A stretch of DNA of 21,967 nucleotides from CAYVZZ01 sp964456185. GTDB lineage: Bacteria > Pseudomonadota > Gammaproteobacteria > Pseudomonadales > Alcanivoracaceae. The translations under genes and the position numbers were made by a program. Of this stretch, positions 8,701 to 15,511 are shown one piece after another; positions within the stretch are counted from its first letter, which is position 1; each line of letters opens with the position of its first letter. The notes under the pieces are model-generated. The model worked only from the letters and a program-made list of their open reading frames with translations, searched no databases and was not told where the DNA came from. The stretch spans positions 1 to 21,967 of the forward strand of contig CAYVZZ010000032.1 in NCBI GenBank assembly GCA_964456185.1, read 5' to 3'.

Positions 8701-9084
8701 GGTGCTTGTGATAACCAATCCCATGGACGCATACCCGGCTGGATTGTAGAAAGCGACACTGCCGGCGCACCTCCCGAGTTTTATACCAATTTGGATATTT
8801 ATCAGGATGCGCCAGGACTAGAGCCGATGGTGAATATTCCCGTCGTGGCTCCTAACCATGAACTGGACACAGACATGCACAGCAAACCGCTAACGCTCAA
8901 TCTGGTGGGGCCGCTTACCTTTCTACCAGATGGACGATTGCAAATTCGTCAGGTTAATCAGAATGTGGTGCCGTTGGCAATTACGCTAGGCGATGTGCCC
9001 TTAGGCTTGCCCGGTAAAATTAAGCTAGAAATTCCTGCAGGCGGAACAACGCTTAATTACCTAGGCTATCCCATCGAAAACTAA
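5719..9084 (+). CDS. Large Ig-like (SbsA/Big_5-type) outer-membrane lipoprotein
   Basis: 1121 residues. It begins with a lipoprotein signal peptide and lipobox LLAG|C at residues 15-18. The residue after the lipidated Cys is Lys, not Asp, so under E. coli Lol rules it should be sorted to the outer membrane. Big_5/SbsA-like Ig segments with the typical pattern (proline/Asp-rich start, then hxhxFxxPh) are seen at about 36-140, 157-253, 527-625 and 693-790. A separate beta-rich region lies at about 330-450, and the C-terminal 320 residues match nothing I recognise. Fourteen cysteines after Cys18 fall into seven neighbouring pairs (281/301, 658/673, 725/730, 777/785, 882/888, 932/937, 989/997), suggesting disulfides and an oxidising location. 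GGAGG lies 8 bases upstream. It is coupled to the FadL-like barrel gene before it and closed by a strong terminator. Function unknown. Confidence 0.8.
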   Translation: MKRLLILMLASMALLAGCKDTQDTKVDNWSSANGTLYYSYPLDGQKNVSPHAPIVLAYMDAVSGTPKAADFKLTYTYKADNDTSTPVKTGTVTFKSVKTVNGGKGIRLEPAKPLHLRGDYTLTSSKYDMPNDDDITFTVRPGYAGSSWMRKTAKAFTVASISPNGSDRPFLDFTTINVEFTQPVDPSTMTYGTNIQLKQNGKLVPATLLFEGRKASIDPVDDLAPDVPVKLVMENIKNWRHSKTLAKIEKTFTPQNTKPHATMVQSAPAANGANSLAGAKCKVANPANLTKSPLTGDAINCIPVIAKLLGDTTVSSQMGNIYAQLAFGPHFPKKTPLSIKKGSLLEGGALAVKIGGHVDAGYNSGKVTVTFISDANGFLLPNPYTDNPNAPKLLYMVSNMAFDTKDPRSNGAFTQNLLHVTMVGTAIADPETGVLSADAVSVVEPSVLGIEHGYGILSFHMESYPDQAHLPVPDKQQPDSRALSLTSWVPGTQARKHDTTSANPVLQTADMMDVKTGSSSTNIADMLRPGDPIILTFNKPIEPNSVEGNVALTLNGTNVPFHWSLHGTSLVIQPDTPLQYSDQNVSGGTVNSTNKSVYKVTYAGVKPVSGPSFASAPNGLTFVMPLYADVNSAGDTPNGGAGAGHSPVVTSTYPGFPCVTTGKDLANGSVGYCVSHPKDGTTLSTPDDELPLMPMPANRSIHVIFSQVMKQDTIRLGETFKVEACTDATCSSAVNVPGVLDVKTRALTFTPNKPWQPGTIYRYSLASDDYSTDPSVCSASGSAICALGISGNYHPLITSLLDYSYGYNEGGPVLTIYFKGAPATDNVLQLLKQTPTSDVDSSFTHDPGETVPSTQPRAVLNSAKINYVGVTGLALEDANVGCDIGQTCPDKTYIHLTGSLMADIVGYQTPQAIGQLISNGDIPAAAVPSALCGGQVCTQANDVQKGAILTWIYPTRIVASNLVTYSKAPIGSAPPAETGPQVMRMRYTCNAANAGACDNQSHGRIPGWIVESDTAGAPPEFYTNLDIYQDAPGLEPMVNIPVVAPNHELDTDMHSKPLTLNLVGPLTFLPDGRLQIRQVNQNVVPLAITLGDVPLGLPGKIKLEIPAGGTTLNYLGYPIEN

Positions 9085-9093
9085 GTTAAACCC

Positions 9094-9144
9094 TGCCCGG
9101 GTAACCGGGCATTTTCCGCGGCTCCCTTTGGGAGCCGTTTTTTT
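9094..9144 (+). terminator. Double-hairpin rho-independent terminator
   Basis: The first stem TGCCCGG/CCGGGCA (9094-9100/9105-9111, GTAA loop) is followed by a second, CGGCTCCC/GGGAGCCG (9119-9126/9130-9137, TTT loop), with seven T at 9138-9144. It ends the barrel/lipoprotein transcript 35-60 bases after the stop codon. Confidence 0.92.
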
Positions 9145-9154
9145 GTTAGGTGGA

Positions 9155-9226
9155 TTGTCGCGGACAGGGTCCGCTCCTACGGTAAATCAATGACTTGTGT
9201 GTGGGAGCGAACCCTGTCCGCGACAA
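9155..9226. repeat. REPIN-like pair of inverted REP sequences
   Basis: Two inverted 26-base copies (9155-9180 and 9201-9226) are separated by 20 bases. Sixteen end bases are a perfect match (TTGTCGCGGACAGGGT and its complement), followed by one mismatch and further pairing. Each unit, read outward, starts GTAG or GTGG and then has a GCGGAC-CCT-GTCCGC hairpin (with one mismatch in the right copy). That is the head-plus-hairpin form of extragenic palindromes mobilised by RAYT transposases in pseudomonads and relatives. It sits between convergent genes, a usual place for them. No RAYT gene is in the window. Confidence 0.8.
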
Positions 9227-9236
9227 GACTGTCCAA

Positions 9237-9827
9237 TCACAACCCCCGCAACCGCGCCAACAACAAATCCACCGCCTTGCCCCGATGGCTAATGCGGTTC
9301 TTGTGTTCGGCATCTAATTCCGCTGCTGTTTTGTCCAGCTCGGGCACGTAAAAATAGGGGTCGTAACCAAAACCGTTGTCACCGCGTGGTTGGTCGATAA
9401 TGCGACCTTCCCAGCTGCCGTGGCAAATAATCGGCGTGGGGTCGTTGGCATGTCGCAGGAAAACCAACAGCGCGTGATAGCGGGCAGTGCGTTGCGCGAC
9501 AGGTACATCGGCGAGCTTTTCGATTAGCAAAGCGTTGTTGGCCGCATCATTGCCGTGTTCACCGGCAAATCGCGCCGAGTGAATACCGGGCGCGCCGTTT
9601 AAAGCGTCTACCTCGATGCCGGAGTCGTCGGCCAGTGCCGGCAGACCGCTGTGTTCACAAGCATTGCGGGCTTTAATGATGGCGTTTTCCACAAAAGTCA
9701 GGCCGGTTTCCTCGGCGCCTGGCACGGCAAAGTCGCTTTGTGGCAACACTTGCCAACCCAGTGGTGCTAGCAGTTCACTGAATTCCTTTAATTTGCCGGC
9801 ATTGCCAGAGGCCATGACCAATTTCAT
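9237..9827 (-). CDS. rdgB: XTP/dITP pyrophosphatase (non-canonical purine NTPase)
   Basis: The 196-residue cytosolic house-cleaning enzyme hydrolyses ITP, dITP and XTP to monophosphates, keeping deaminated purines out of DNA and RNA. Family motifs are all present: SGNAGKLKEF near the start (7-16), the catalytic/metal region ALADDSG (64-70), FGYDPYF (153-159) and SHRGKA (180-185). It is the last gene of the leftward proC operon. Its ATG overlaps the metW stop codon as ATGA (4-base overlap), which indicates translational coupling. It ends 11 bases from the REPIN repeat. The same pairing near metX/metW is found in Pseudomonas. Confidence 0.97.
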   Translation of the reverse strand: MKLVMASGNAGKLKEFSELLAPLGWQVLPQSDFAVPGAEETGLTFVENAIIKARNACEHSGLPALADDSGIEVDALNGAPGIHSARFAGEHGNDAANNALLIEKLADVPVAQRTARYHALLVFLRHANDPTPIICHGSWEGRIIDQPRGDNGFGYDPYFYVPELDKTAAELDAEHKNRISHRGKAVDLLLARLRGL

Positions 9828-10423
9828 CGGCTCACCCGGTAAATGGCGATTTCGGTAAACAGATTGGGCAGGGCATTGGTCAGGGGGCTGCCGTGGTGTT
9901 CGTGATTCAACAGTGCCCGATCGAGGATGCGGATGCCGTTTTTAGCGCAATGCGTTTCGAAGTCCCGTACGGTGCAGAGGTGAATATTGGGCGTGTCATA
10001 CCACTGGTAAGGCAAGCTCCGGGACACCGGCATACGGCCTTTGAAGAGTAAGTAAGCACGCACTTTCCAGTAACCGAAGTTGGGGAAAGTGATAATCGCT
10101 TCCTTGCCCACGCGCAGCATATCGGCCAGCACCTGTTCCGGGTGCTGCATGGCCTGCAAGGCTTGGGTCATGAGCACTTGATCAAAGTGGGCGTCAGGAA
10201 AATTATCCAGCCCGTGGTCGATATCCTGCTGGATGACATCAACGCCACGTTCTAAGCAGCGAGCCAGGTTGTCCTGGTTGATTTCCAGCCCGAGGCCGGT
10301 GGCTTGTTTGCTGTTGATCAGGTGTGACAGCAGGGTGCCATCACCACAGCCTAAATCGAGTAAATGACTGTTGGGTGTCACCCAACGGCTGATATATTGC
10401 AGATCGGCGCGTAGTGTCGTCAT
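9824..10423 (-). CDS. metW: Methionine biosynthesis protein MetW
   Basis: A class I SAM-methyltransferase-like protein of 199 residues, the normal size for MetW. The SAM-binding motif I is LLDLGCGDGT at 21-30. The MetW-typical ITFPNFGYWKVRAYLLFKGR region and the DTPNIHLCTVRDFE region follow. MetW works with MetX in homoserine acylation in several proteobacteria; whether it is itself a methyltransferase is unsettled. It overlaps metX by 4 bases (ATGA) upstream and rdgB by 4 bases downstream, so the three are translated as one coupled block. Confidence 0.96.
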   Translation of the reverse strand: MTTLRADLQYISRWVTPNSHLLDLGCGDGTLLSHLINSKQATGLGLEINQDNLARCLERGVDVIQQDIDHGLDNFPDAHFDQVLMTQALQAMQHPEQVLADMLRVGKEAIITFPNFGYWKVRAYLLFKGRMPVSRSLPYQWYDTPNIHLCTVRDFETHCAKNGIRILDRALLNHEHHGSPLTNALPNLFTEIAIYRVSR

Positions 10424-11565
10424 GCCAAGTCCTCCGCCACCCGGTTGAGATAGGCCGAGAAGGTGCGTTTATAAGCGGGAATGTCCAGCAAGAAAGAGTC
10501 GTGCCCGCGGGTCGAGCTGATCTCGGCGTAGCTTACTGGCTTATGCGCACTGGTGAGCGCATTGACGATCTCCATGGAGCGCGCTGGCGGAAAGCGCCAG
10601 TCGGAATCAAAGGAGATCACCAGAAAACGGCATTGCGTGGTGCGCATGGCGTCCACTAGCGAGCCTTCAAAATCGCGGGCCGGGTCGAAGTAGTCCAGCG
10701 CCTTGGTCATCAACAAATAGGTGTTGGCATCAAACTTTTGCGAGAAGGTTTTGCCTTGATAGCGCAGATAGCTTTCCACCTGAAAGTCCACGCCAAAGCT
10801 GTAATGCAGACTGCCGGTGCGCAGGTCGCGGCCAAATTTCTCCCGCATGGCGTCATCACTCAAATAGGTGATGTGCCCCAGCATGCGTGCCTGTGCCACG
10901 CCCTGTTCCGGCACCACGCCTTGCTCGGCGTATTGTCCGTTATGGAAATTGGGGTCGGTTAAAATAGACTGGCGCGCCACTTCGTTAAAAGCGATGTTTT
11001 GTGCCGAGAGCTTGGGTGCCGAGGCAATGACCACGGCGTTACTTAACCGATCGGGGTATTCCAGCGCCCATTGCATGGCCTGCATGCCACCCATGCTGCC
11101 GCCGATGACGGCTGCCCAGTGGTCGATGCCCAAACGCTGGCTAAATTCGGCCTGGCTGTGCACCCAGTCCTTAATGGTAAACAAGGGAAAATCCGCCCCC
11201 CAAGGCTTGCCGGTTTGCGGGTTAGTGCTCAAGGGGCCGGTAGAACGATGGCAGCCGCCAATGTTGCCGGGGCAAACCACAAAGAATTTATTGGTGTCGA
11301 TGGGCTTGCCGGGGCCGATGTATTCGTCCCACCAGCCAGGGCGTTTGTCATTTTCACTGTGGTAACCGGCGGCGTGATGATGGCCGGACAGGGCATGACA
11401 AATCAGCACGGCGTTGCTCTTGGCCGCGTTGAGCTCGCCATAGGTTTCATACCAGAGGTCATAGGCGGGCAGGGTGCGCCCGCACTCTAGTGTCAGTGGC
11501 GTGTCGATGTGCAGTACAGCCGGTTCGACCAGCCCGACACTATCAGTGGGTATTGCAGAAGCCAT
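10420..11565 (-). CDS. metX: Homoserine O-acyltransferase (MetX type)
   Basis: An alpha/beta-hydrolase-fold enzyme of 381 residues that activates homoserine for methionine synthesis. The nucleophile elbow GGSMGG places Ser157; Asp322 (SDWRF) and His355 (RGHDSF) complete the triad. Other family blocks are CHALSGHHHAAG (56-67), GGCHRSTGPLSTNP (103-116) and SFGVDFQVESYLRYQG (256-271). The acyl donor cannot be assigned safely. The close likeness to the Pseudomonas MetX/MetW pair makes the succinyl-CoA type plausible, but acetyl-CoA is possible. The Shine-Dalgarno is weak (GGGA about 12 bases up). It lies 42 bases after yggT and overlaps metW by 4 bases. Confidence 0.95.
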   Translation of the reverse strand: MASAIPTDSVGLVEPAVLHIDTPLTLECGRTLPAYDLWYETYGELNAAKSNAVLICHALSGHHHAAGYHSENDKRPGWWDEYIGPGKPIDTNKFFVVCPGNIGGCHRSTGPLSTNPQTGKPWGADFPLFTIKDWVHSQAEFSQRLGIDHWAAVIGGSMGGMQAMQWALEYPDRLSNAVVIASAPKLSAQNIAFNEVARQSILTDPNFHNGQYAEQGVVPEQGVAQARMLGHITYLSDDAMREKFGRDLRTGSLHYSFGVDFQVESYLRYQGKTFSQKFDANTYLLMTKALDYFDPARDFEGSLVDAMRTTQCRFLVISFDSDWRFPPARSMEIVNALTSAHKPVSYAEISSTRGHDSFLLDIPAYKRTFSAYLNRVAEDLA

Positions 11566-11607
11566 GGTGGTTATTTCCCAACCAAAGTGAACACAAAAAT
11601 TAGCGCC

Positions 11608-12144
11608 TTACAGTCCGAACGCAATCATCAAAAACTGGATGGCAAAGAGCACCAAAATCGGACTCAGATCCATGCCGCCCATGGGCGGAATAAGACGACG
11701 GGCAGGTGCCATCACCGGCTCGGTCAGTTGCGTCACAATCTGCACAAAAGGACTGTAAGGATCGGGCGATACCCAGCTGAGCAGCACGCGAATCAGCACC
11801 GCCCAGAAAATGTAGTTAAGCAGCATCGACGCTAAGCTATGCAGGCTGACAACCAACAACACCGCGCCGGTGGGCTGACGCCCGACCAGGTAACTCAAAA
11901 ACACCACTTTGACGACGATAATGATTAATACCATCACAATCGAAGCAAAATCGAAGGTGTTGCTGGACGGGAGTATCTTCCGCAGCGGCATCAGTAGTGG
12001 GTTGGTAAAGCGCACGATCATCTGCGATACCGGGTTATAAAAGTCGGCCTTTACCCATTGCAGCAGAAAGCGGGTGAGCATGAGAAAAGCGGCAAGATCA
12101 AGCAATGTGCCTATCAAGAATTGTAGGGCGCCTTGCATATTCAT
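11608..12144 (-). CDS. yggT: YggT family integral membrane protein
   Basis: A 178-residue inner-membrane protein with two YggT repeats. Each repeat has a hydrophobic helix, an arginine-containing RFLLQWV or RVLLSWV motif, an NP/SP turn and a proline-arginine segment (NPLLMPLRKILPS and EPVMAPARRLIPP). Function is not firmly known; it is usually next to proC/yggS. I chose the ATG at 12144, which has GGAG 6 bases upstream. The frame can be extended 4 codons to a TTG, but that would overlap the Shine-Dalgarno. It sits 35 bases after proC and 42 bases before metX on the same leftward transcript. Confidence 0.93.
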   Translation of the reverse strand: MNMQGALQFLIGTLLDLAAFLMLTRFLLQWVKADFYNPVSQMIVRFTNPLLMPLRKILPSSNTFDFASIVMVLIIIVVKVVFLSYLVGRQPTGAVLLVVSLHSLASMLLNYIFWAVLIRVLLSWVSPDPYSPFVQIVTQLTEPVMAPARRLIPPMGGMDLSPILVLFAIQFLMIAFGL

Positions 12145-12179
12145 CTGTAACTCCAACCTGAAAAATTAAAAAATGACGA

Positions 12180-12989
12180 TTAATTCGCCGATAACTCGAT
12201 GCTGCGATCCCTTGCGGCGGTTAACGCATCGCGTACTGTCTGCTCAAAATTGGCCTCGCTAAACACCGCCAGAGCAGCCGCCGTTGTGCCGCCCGGCGAA
12301 GTCACCTTGCGGCGTAGCTCGGCAGGGCTATCGTCGCTTTGCCCCGCTAATTTGGCGGCACCCAACGCCGTTTGCAACACCAGCTGACGCGCACTGTCGG
12401 CATCCAGTCCCAGTGATTCCGCGGTGGCAATCATCTGTTCCATTAATAAAAAGAAATACGCCGGGCCCGAGCCGGATACCGCCGTCACCGCATCGAGCTT
12501 GGCTTCATCGTCAAACCAGCGCACCAAACCGGCCGCCTCCATTAAGGTTTCAGCCAATCGTTTTTGTGTGTTACTTACGCTGGCGGCGGCATATAAGCCA
12601 GATGCGCCAGTTTGCACCAATGCCGGTGTGTTGGGCATCACGCGCACTAACGGGCGTTCGCCGAGCCAATCGGTGAGTTGCGTACTGGTAATGCCGGCAG
12701 CGATGGAAATAACCAAGGTGTCATCGGCCAATGCCGGTGCCAAAGCGCGCGCCACGCCTTCCAGCACTTGCGGCTTTACGGCCAGTATGACCACCTCGGC
12801 GGCCGCCACGGCCTTCGTATTATTACGGGTGACATTCACGTTGAGTCGTGCGGCGACATCGTCCAATGCCGTTTGGTTGACATCGGTTAGCGTGATGTGA
12901 TCCGCTGGCCAGCCCTTGGCTAAAATGCCATTGGTGAGGGCCTGTGCCATGTTGCCGGCACCGATAAAAGTCAGTTTGGCGTAATCCAT
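12180..12989 (-). CDS. proC: Pyrroline-5-carboxylate reductase
   Basis: It reduces 1-pyrroline-5-carboxylate to L-proline with NAD(P)H, the last step of proline synthesis, in the cytosol. From the ATG at 12989 it has 269 residues, the same as E. coli ProC. The Rossmann motif is FIGAGNMAQAL near the start. Later come VRVMPNTPALV, the family signature VSGSGPAYFFLLMEQM, and KVTSPGGTTAAALAVF near the end. The frame is open 21 codons further up to an ATG at 13052, but that ATG lies inside the -35 box of a good promoter and the extra residues are not ProC-like. The Shine-Dalgarno is weak. It leads the operon proC-yggT-metX-metW-rdgB. yggS, normally upstream, is missing. Confidence 0.97.
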   Translation of the reverse strand: MDYAKLTFIGAGNMAQALTNGILAKGWPADHITLTDVNQTALDDVAARLNVNVTRNNTKAVAAAEVVILAVKPQVLEGVARALAPALADDTLVISIAAGITSTQLTDWLGERPLVRVMPNTPALVQTGASGLYAAASVSNTQKRLAETLMEAAGLVRWFDDEAKLDAVTAVSGSGPAYFFLLMEQMIATAESLGLDADSARQLVLQTALGAAKLAGQSDDSPAELRRKVTSPGGTTAAALAVFSEANFEQTVRDALTAARDRSIELSAN

Positions 12990-13023
12990 GTTTGCTCGCT
13001 GTGTGTTAGAGGCTGGCGCGCCT

Positions 13024-13052
13024 ATTGTAGATACTGCCAGCACGGCTGTCAT
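13024..13052 (-). promoter_or_regulatory. Sigma-70 promoter of the proC operon
   Basis: On the minus strand ATGACA (13052-13047, 5 of 6 to TTGACA), a 17-base spacer and TACAAT (13029-13024, 5 of 6 to TATAAT). It predicts a start near 13017 and a leader of about 28 bases before the proC ATG at 12989. Confidence 0.7.
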
Positions 13053-13058
13053 GCCGTG
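13041..13058. repeat. Palindrome around the proC -35 box
   Basis: CACGGC at 13041-13046 pairs with GCCGTG at 13053-13058. The six bases between them are exactly the -35 hexamer of the leftward proC promoter. It could be a repressor site or chance; no known operator consensus is matched. Confidence 0.35.
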
Positions 13059-13129
13059 AGCGAATAGATTGAATAGCGGCGGCCAACAGGGTAGGTTAGA
13101 CTCTCAGACGTTACTATTAGAAGAATAGC

Positions 13130-13145
13130 GGCGACGCTTGTCGCC
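13130..13145 (+). promoter_or_regulatory. Small hairpin in the pilT leader
   Basis: GGCGAC-GCTT-GTCGCC forms a 6-bp stem 18 bases before the pilT ATG. The 11-base direct repeat GAATAGCGGCG occurs at 13071-13081 and 13123-13133, the second overlapping this stem. The pilT Shine-Dalgarno itself is weak, so leader structure may matter; no function is shown. Confidence 0.3.
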
Positions 13146-13163
13146 CTGAGTAAGAGATTGTCC

Positions 13164-14198
13164 ATGGATATTACCGAACTGCTTGCTTTTAGTGCCAAAA
13201 ACGGTGCCTCGGATTTGCACCTGTCTGCGGGGCTGCCGCCGATGATTCGTGTCGATGGCGACGTGCGCCGTATCAACCTGCCAGCCATGGAACACAAAGA
13301 AGTGCACGCGCTGGTGTACGACATCATGAACGATAAACAGCGTAAGGACTTCGAAGAATTCCTTGAAACCGACTTCTCCTTCGAAGTGCCAGGCGTTGCC
13401 CGTTTCCGTGTCAATGCGTTCAACCAAAACCGTGGTGCCGGTGCGGTATTCCGGACCATTCCTTCCAAGGTACTTACCCTGGAAGACCTTGGCATGGGCA
13501 AAGTATTCCAAAAAATCTGTGATTTTCCGCGCGGTATCGTGCTGGTCACCGGGCCGACCGGTTCGGGTAAATCCACCTCGCTAGCGGCCATGATCGACTA
13601 CATCAACAAAAACCGCTATGAGCACATCCTCACCATTGAGGATCCCATCGAATTCGTACACGAATCGAAAAAATGTCTGCTTAACCAGCGCGAAGTCCAC
13701 CGCGACACTCTGGGCTTTGCCGAAGCATTAAGATCCGCCCTGCGTGAAGACCCCGACATCATTCTAGTGGGTGAGCTGCGTGACCTAGAGACGATCCGTT
13801 TGGCATTGACGGCAGCTGAAACCGGGCACTTGGTATTCGGCACCCTTCATACATCGAGCGCTGCGAAGACCATCGACCGGGTAGTTGACGTATTTCCAGC
13901 TTCCGAGAAAGCGATGGTGCGTTCAATGTTATCCGAATCATTACAAGCGGTGGTATCGCAAACCTTGTTGAAGAAAAACAACGGCGGGCGCTGTGCAGCG
14001 CACGAGATCATGATCGGCACGCCGGCGATTCGTAACCTCATTCGTGAAGACAAGGTTGCGCAGATGTATTCGGCCATCCAAACCGGTGGCGCTTTGGGCA
14101 TGCAGACACTGGATCAATGCCTGCAAGGTTTGGTACAAAAAGGCGTGATCAGTCGTGACGTAGCCAGAGAAAAAGCCAAGGACAAAAAGTCCTTTTAA
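13164..14198 (+). CDS. pilT: Type IV pilus retraction ATPase PilT
   Basis: A hexameric cytoplasmic motor that depolymerises type IV pili, driving twitching motility. From the ATG at 13164 it has 344 residues, the same as P. aeruginosa PilT, and begins MDITELLAFSAKNGASDLHL as expected. The frame opens two codons earlier at a TTG, which I reject. Visible motifs: N-terminal PAS-like domain (1-100), Walker A GPTGSGKS (130-137, Lys136), Asp box around TIEDPIEFVHE, Walker B DPDIILVGE (197-204 region), His box HLVFGTLHT (222-230) and the retraction-specific AIRNLIRE (288-295). It is divergent from proC and 44 bases upstream of pilU. All catalytic motifs are intact. Confidence 0.98.
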   Translation: MDITELLAFSAKNGASDLHLSAGLPPMIRVDGDVRRINLPAMEHKEVHALVYDIMNDKQRKDFEEFLETDFSFEVPGVARFRVNAFNQNRGAGAVFRTIPSKVLTLEDLGMGKVFQKICDFPRGIVLVTGPTGSGKSTSLAAMIDYINKNRYEHILTIEDPIEFVHESKKCLLNQREVHRDTLGFAEALRSALREDPDIILVGELRDLETIRLALTAAETGHLVFGTLHTSSAAKTIDRVVDVFPASEKAMVRSMLSESLQAVVSQTLLKKNNGGRCAAHEIMIGTPAIRNLIREDKVAQMYSAIQTGGALGMQTLDQCLQGLVQKGVISRDVAREKAKDKKSF

Positions 14199-14242
14199 AC
14201 GCGCCCGCACAAGACCAAGAAAGAGAAGGATAGAGCAAAGCC

Positions 14243-15361
14243 ATGGAATTTAATGACCTCCTAAAAATCATGATGAAAAAGGGCGGCTCCGACCTGTTCA
14301 TTACCGCCGGGGTGCCGCCGTCCATGAAGGTCAACGGGCGCATGGTGCCAGTGACAAAACAGGCGCTCACTCCCGACATGACGCGCGATATCGTCTTCGG
14401 CGTGATGACCGACAAACAGCGCAAAGAATTTGTGGCCACCAAAGAGCTTAACTTTGCACTATCAGCACGCGGCATTGGCCGTTTCCGGGTTAGCGCCTTT
14501 CACCAGCGCAACCTGGTTGGCATGGTTATTCGTCGCATCGAGGTGAATATCCCCTCAATTGATGAGTTGCGTTTGCCGCCCGTTATTAAAGACCTCGCCA
14601 TGACCAAGCGCGGGTTGGCCATCTTTGTGGGCGCGACAGGTACCGGTAAATCCACCTCGCTGGCCGCCATGATCGGCTACCGCAACCGCAACTCGCGTGG
14701 CCATATTATTTCCATCGAAGACCCCATCGAATACATCCACCAGCACCAAGGGTGCATCGTCACCCAGCGTGAAGTAGGTATTGATACGGATTCCTTCGAG
14801 ATTGCGCTACAAAACACCTTGCGGCAAGCGCCAGATGTTATTTTGATTGGTGAGATTCGTACCCGTGAAACCATGGAGCACGCACTTGCCTTCGCAGAAA
14901 CCGGTCACCTTTGTTTGGCTACCTTGCATGCTAATAATGCGAACCAAGCACTCGATCGCATCATCCACTTTTTCCCGGCCGAGCGGCATCAACAGGCCTG
15001 GATGGATTTATCGCTTAACCTGCGCGCGTTAGTCGCACAGCAATTGATTCCCACGCCCGATGGTAAAAGTCGTCGCGCCGTGATTGAAGTGATGCTGAAT
15101 TCACCCCTAATCGCCGATCATATCCGTAAAGGCGAACCGCACTTGATCAAAGAAATCATGACCAAATCACGCGAGCTGGGCATGCAAACCTTTGACCAGG
15201 CACTCTACGACTTATACAGCGATGGCGAAATCACCTATGAAGACGCGCTGCGCCACGCCGACTCGCCCAACGACCTGCGCCTAATGATCAAGCTTGGCAG
15301 CGAAACCGACGCCACTAGCCTAGACGCCGCCACACAAGGGTTAACACTGGAAGATGAATAA
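14243..15361 (+). CDS. pilU: PilT-dependent retraction ATPase PilU
   Basis: A PilT paralogue of 372 residues that needs PilT to help retract type IV pili under load. It has Walker A GATGTGKS at 130-137 (Lys136), the Asp box SIEDPIEYIHQHQG, Walker B PDVILIGEIR and the His box HLCLATLHANN. The PilT AIRNLIRE motif is replaced by SPLIADHIRKGE, as is normal for PilU. The C-terminus has the longer acidic tail typical of PilU. AAGGA lies about 12 bases before the ATG, a rather long spacing. It follows pilT by 44 bases on the same strand, so the two are probably one transcript. I see no clear terminator after it. Confidence 0.97.
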   Translation: MEFNDLLKIMMKKGGSDLFITAGVPPSMKVNGRMVPVTKQALTPDMTRDIVFGVMTDKQRKEFVATKELNFALSARGIGRFRVSAFHQRNLVGMVIRRIEVNIPSIDELRLPPVIKDLAMTKRGLAIFVGATGTGKSTSLAAMIGYRNRNSRGHIISIEDPIEYIHQHQGCIVTQREVGIDTDSFEIALQNTLRQAPDVILIGEIRTRETMEHALAFAETGHLCLATLHANNANQALDRIIHFFPAERHQQAWMDLSLNLRALVAQQLIPTPDGKSRRAVIEVMLNSPLIADHIRKGEPHLIKEIMTKSRELGMQTFDQALYDLYSDGEITYEDALRHADSPNDLRLMIKLGSETDATSLDAATQGLTLEDE

Positions 15362-15412
15362 AGCACGCACTGTGTAAAGAGTGAACAACACCACAAATGA
15401 TAGGCATAGGGC

Positions 15413-15441
15413 TTGCACTTAACACAAAAGCGTAATATCTT
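15413..15441 (+). promoter_or_regulatory. Possible promoter of the 118-residue gene
   Basis: TTGCAC (15413-15418), 17 bases, then TATCTT (15436-15441), which match the sigma-70 hexamers at 5 and 4 positions. It lies about 70 bases before the ATG at 15512. Weak, but the 150-base spacer shows nothing better. Confidence 0.35.
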
Positions 15442-15511
15442 GCCTAATTAGTGACTTATCTGACATACTGTGAGTAATACTTTAATAACAAGCCAAAACG
15501 AGGGTACCACC

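Noticed and set aside
9085..9236. CRISPR-like repeat pair
   Set aside because: The two copies are inverted, not direct, and have REP head and hairpin features; no array or cas gene.
10868..11490. Long plus-strand open frames across metX
   Set aside because: They lie opposite a complete MetX with its catalytic triad and have low-complexity composition typical of shadows.
12284..12900. Long plus-strand open frames (130 and 158 codons) across proC
   Set aside because: They lie opposite an intact ProC, with no start signals and no recognisable domain.
12990..13052. 21-residue extension of ProC
   Set aside because: Its ATG is part of the -35 box of the likely proC promoter, and the Rossmann motif starts right after the shorter start, as in E. 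coli.
12990..13160. Remnant of a decayed yggS
   Set aside because: Translation of the minus strand gives no convincing YggS motif; a few residues (STIGAPAS) recall its C-terminus only by chance.
13049..13591. Open frame antisense to the start of pilT (180 codons)
   Set aside because: pilT is fully supported by motifs and homologous length; the antisense frame has no ribosome site or family features and is a codon-bias shadow.
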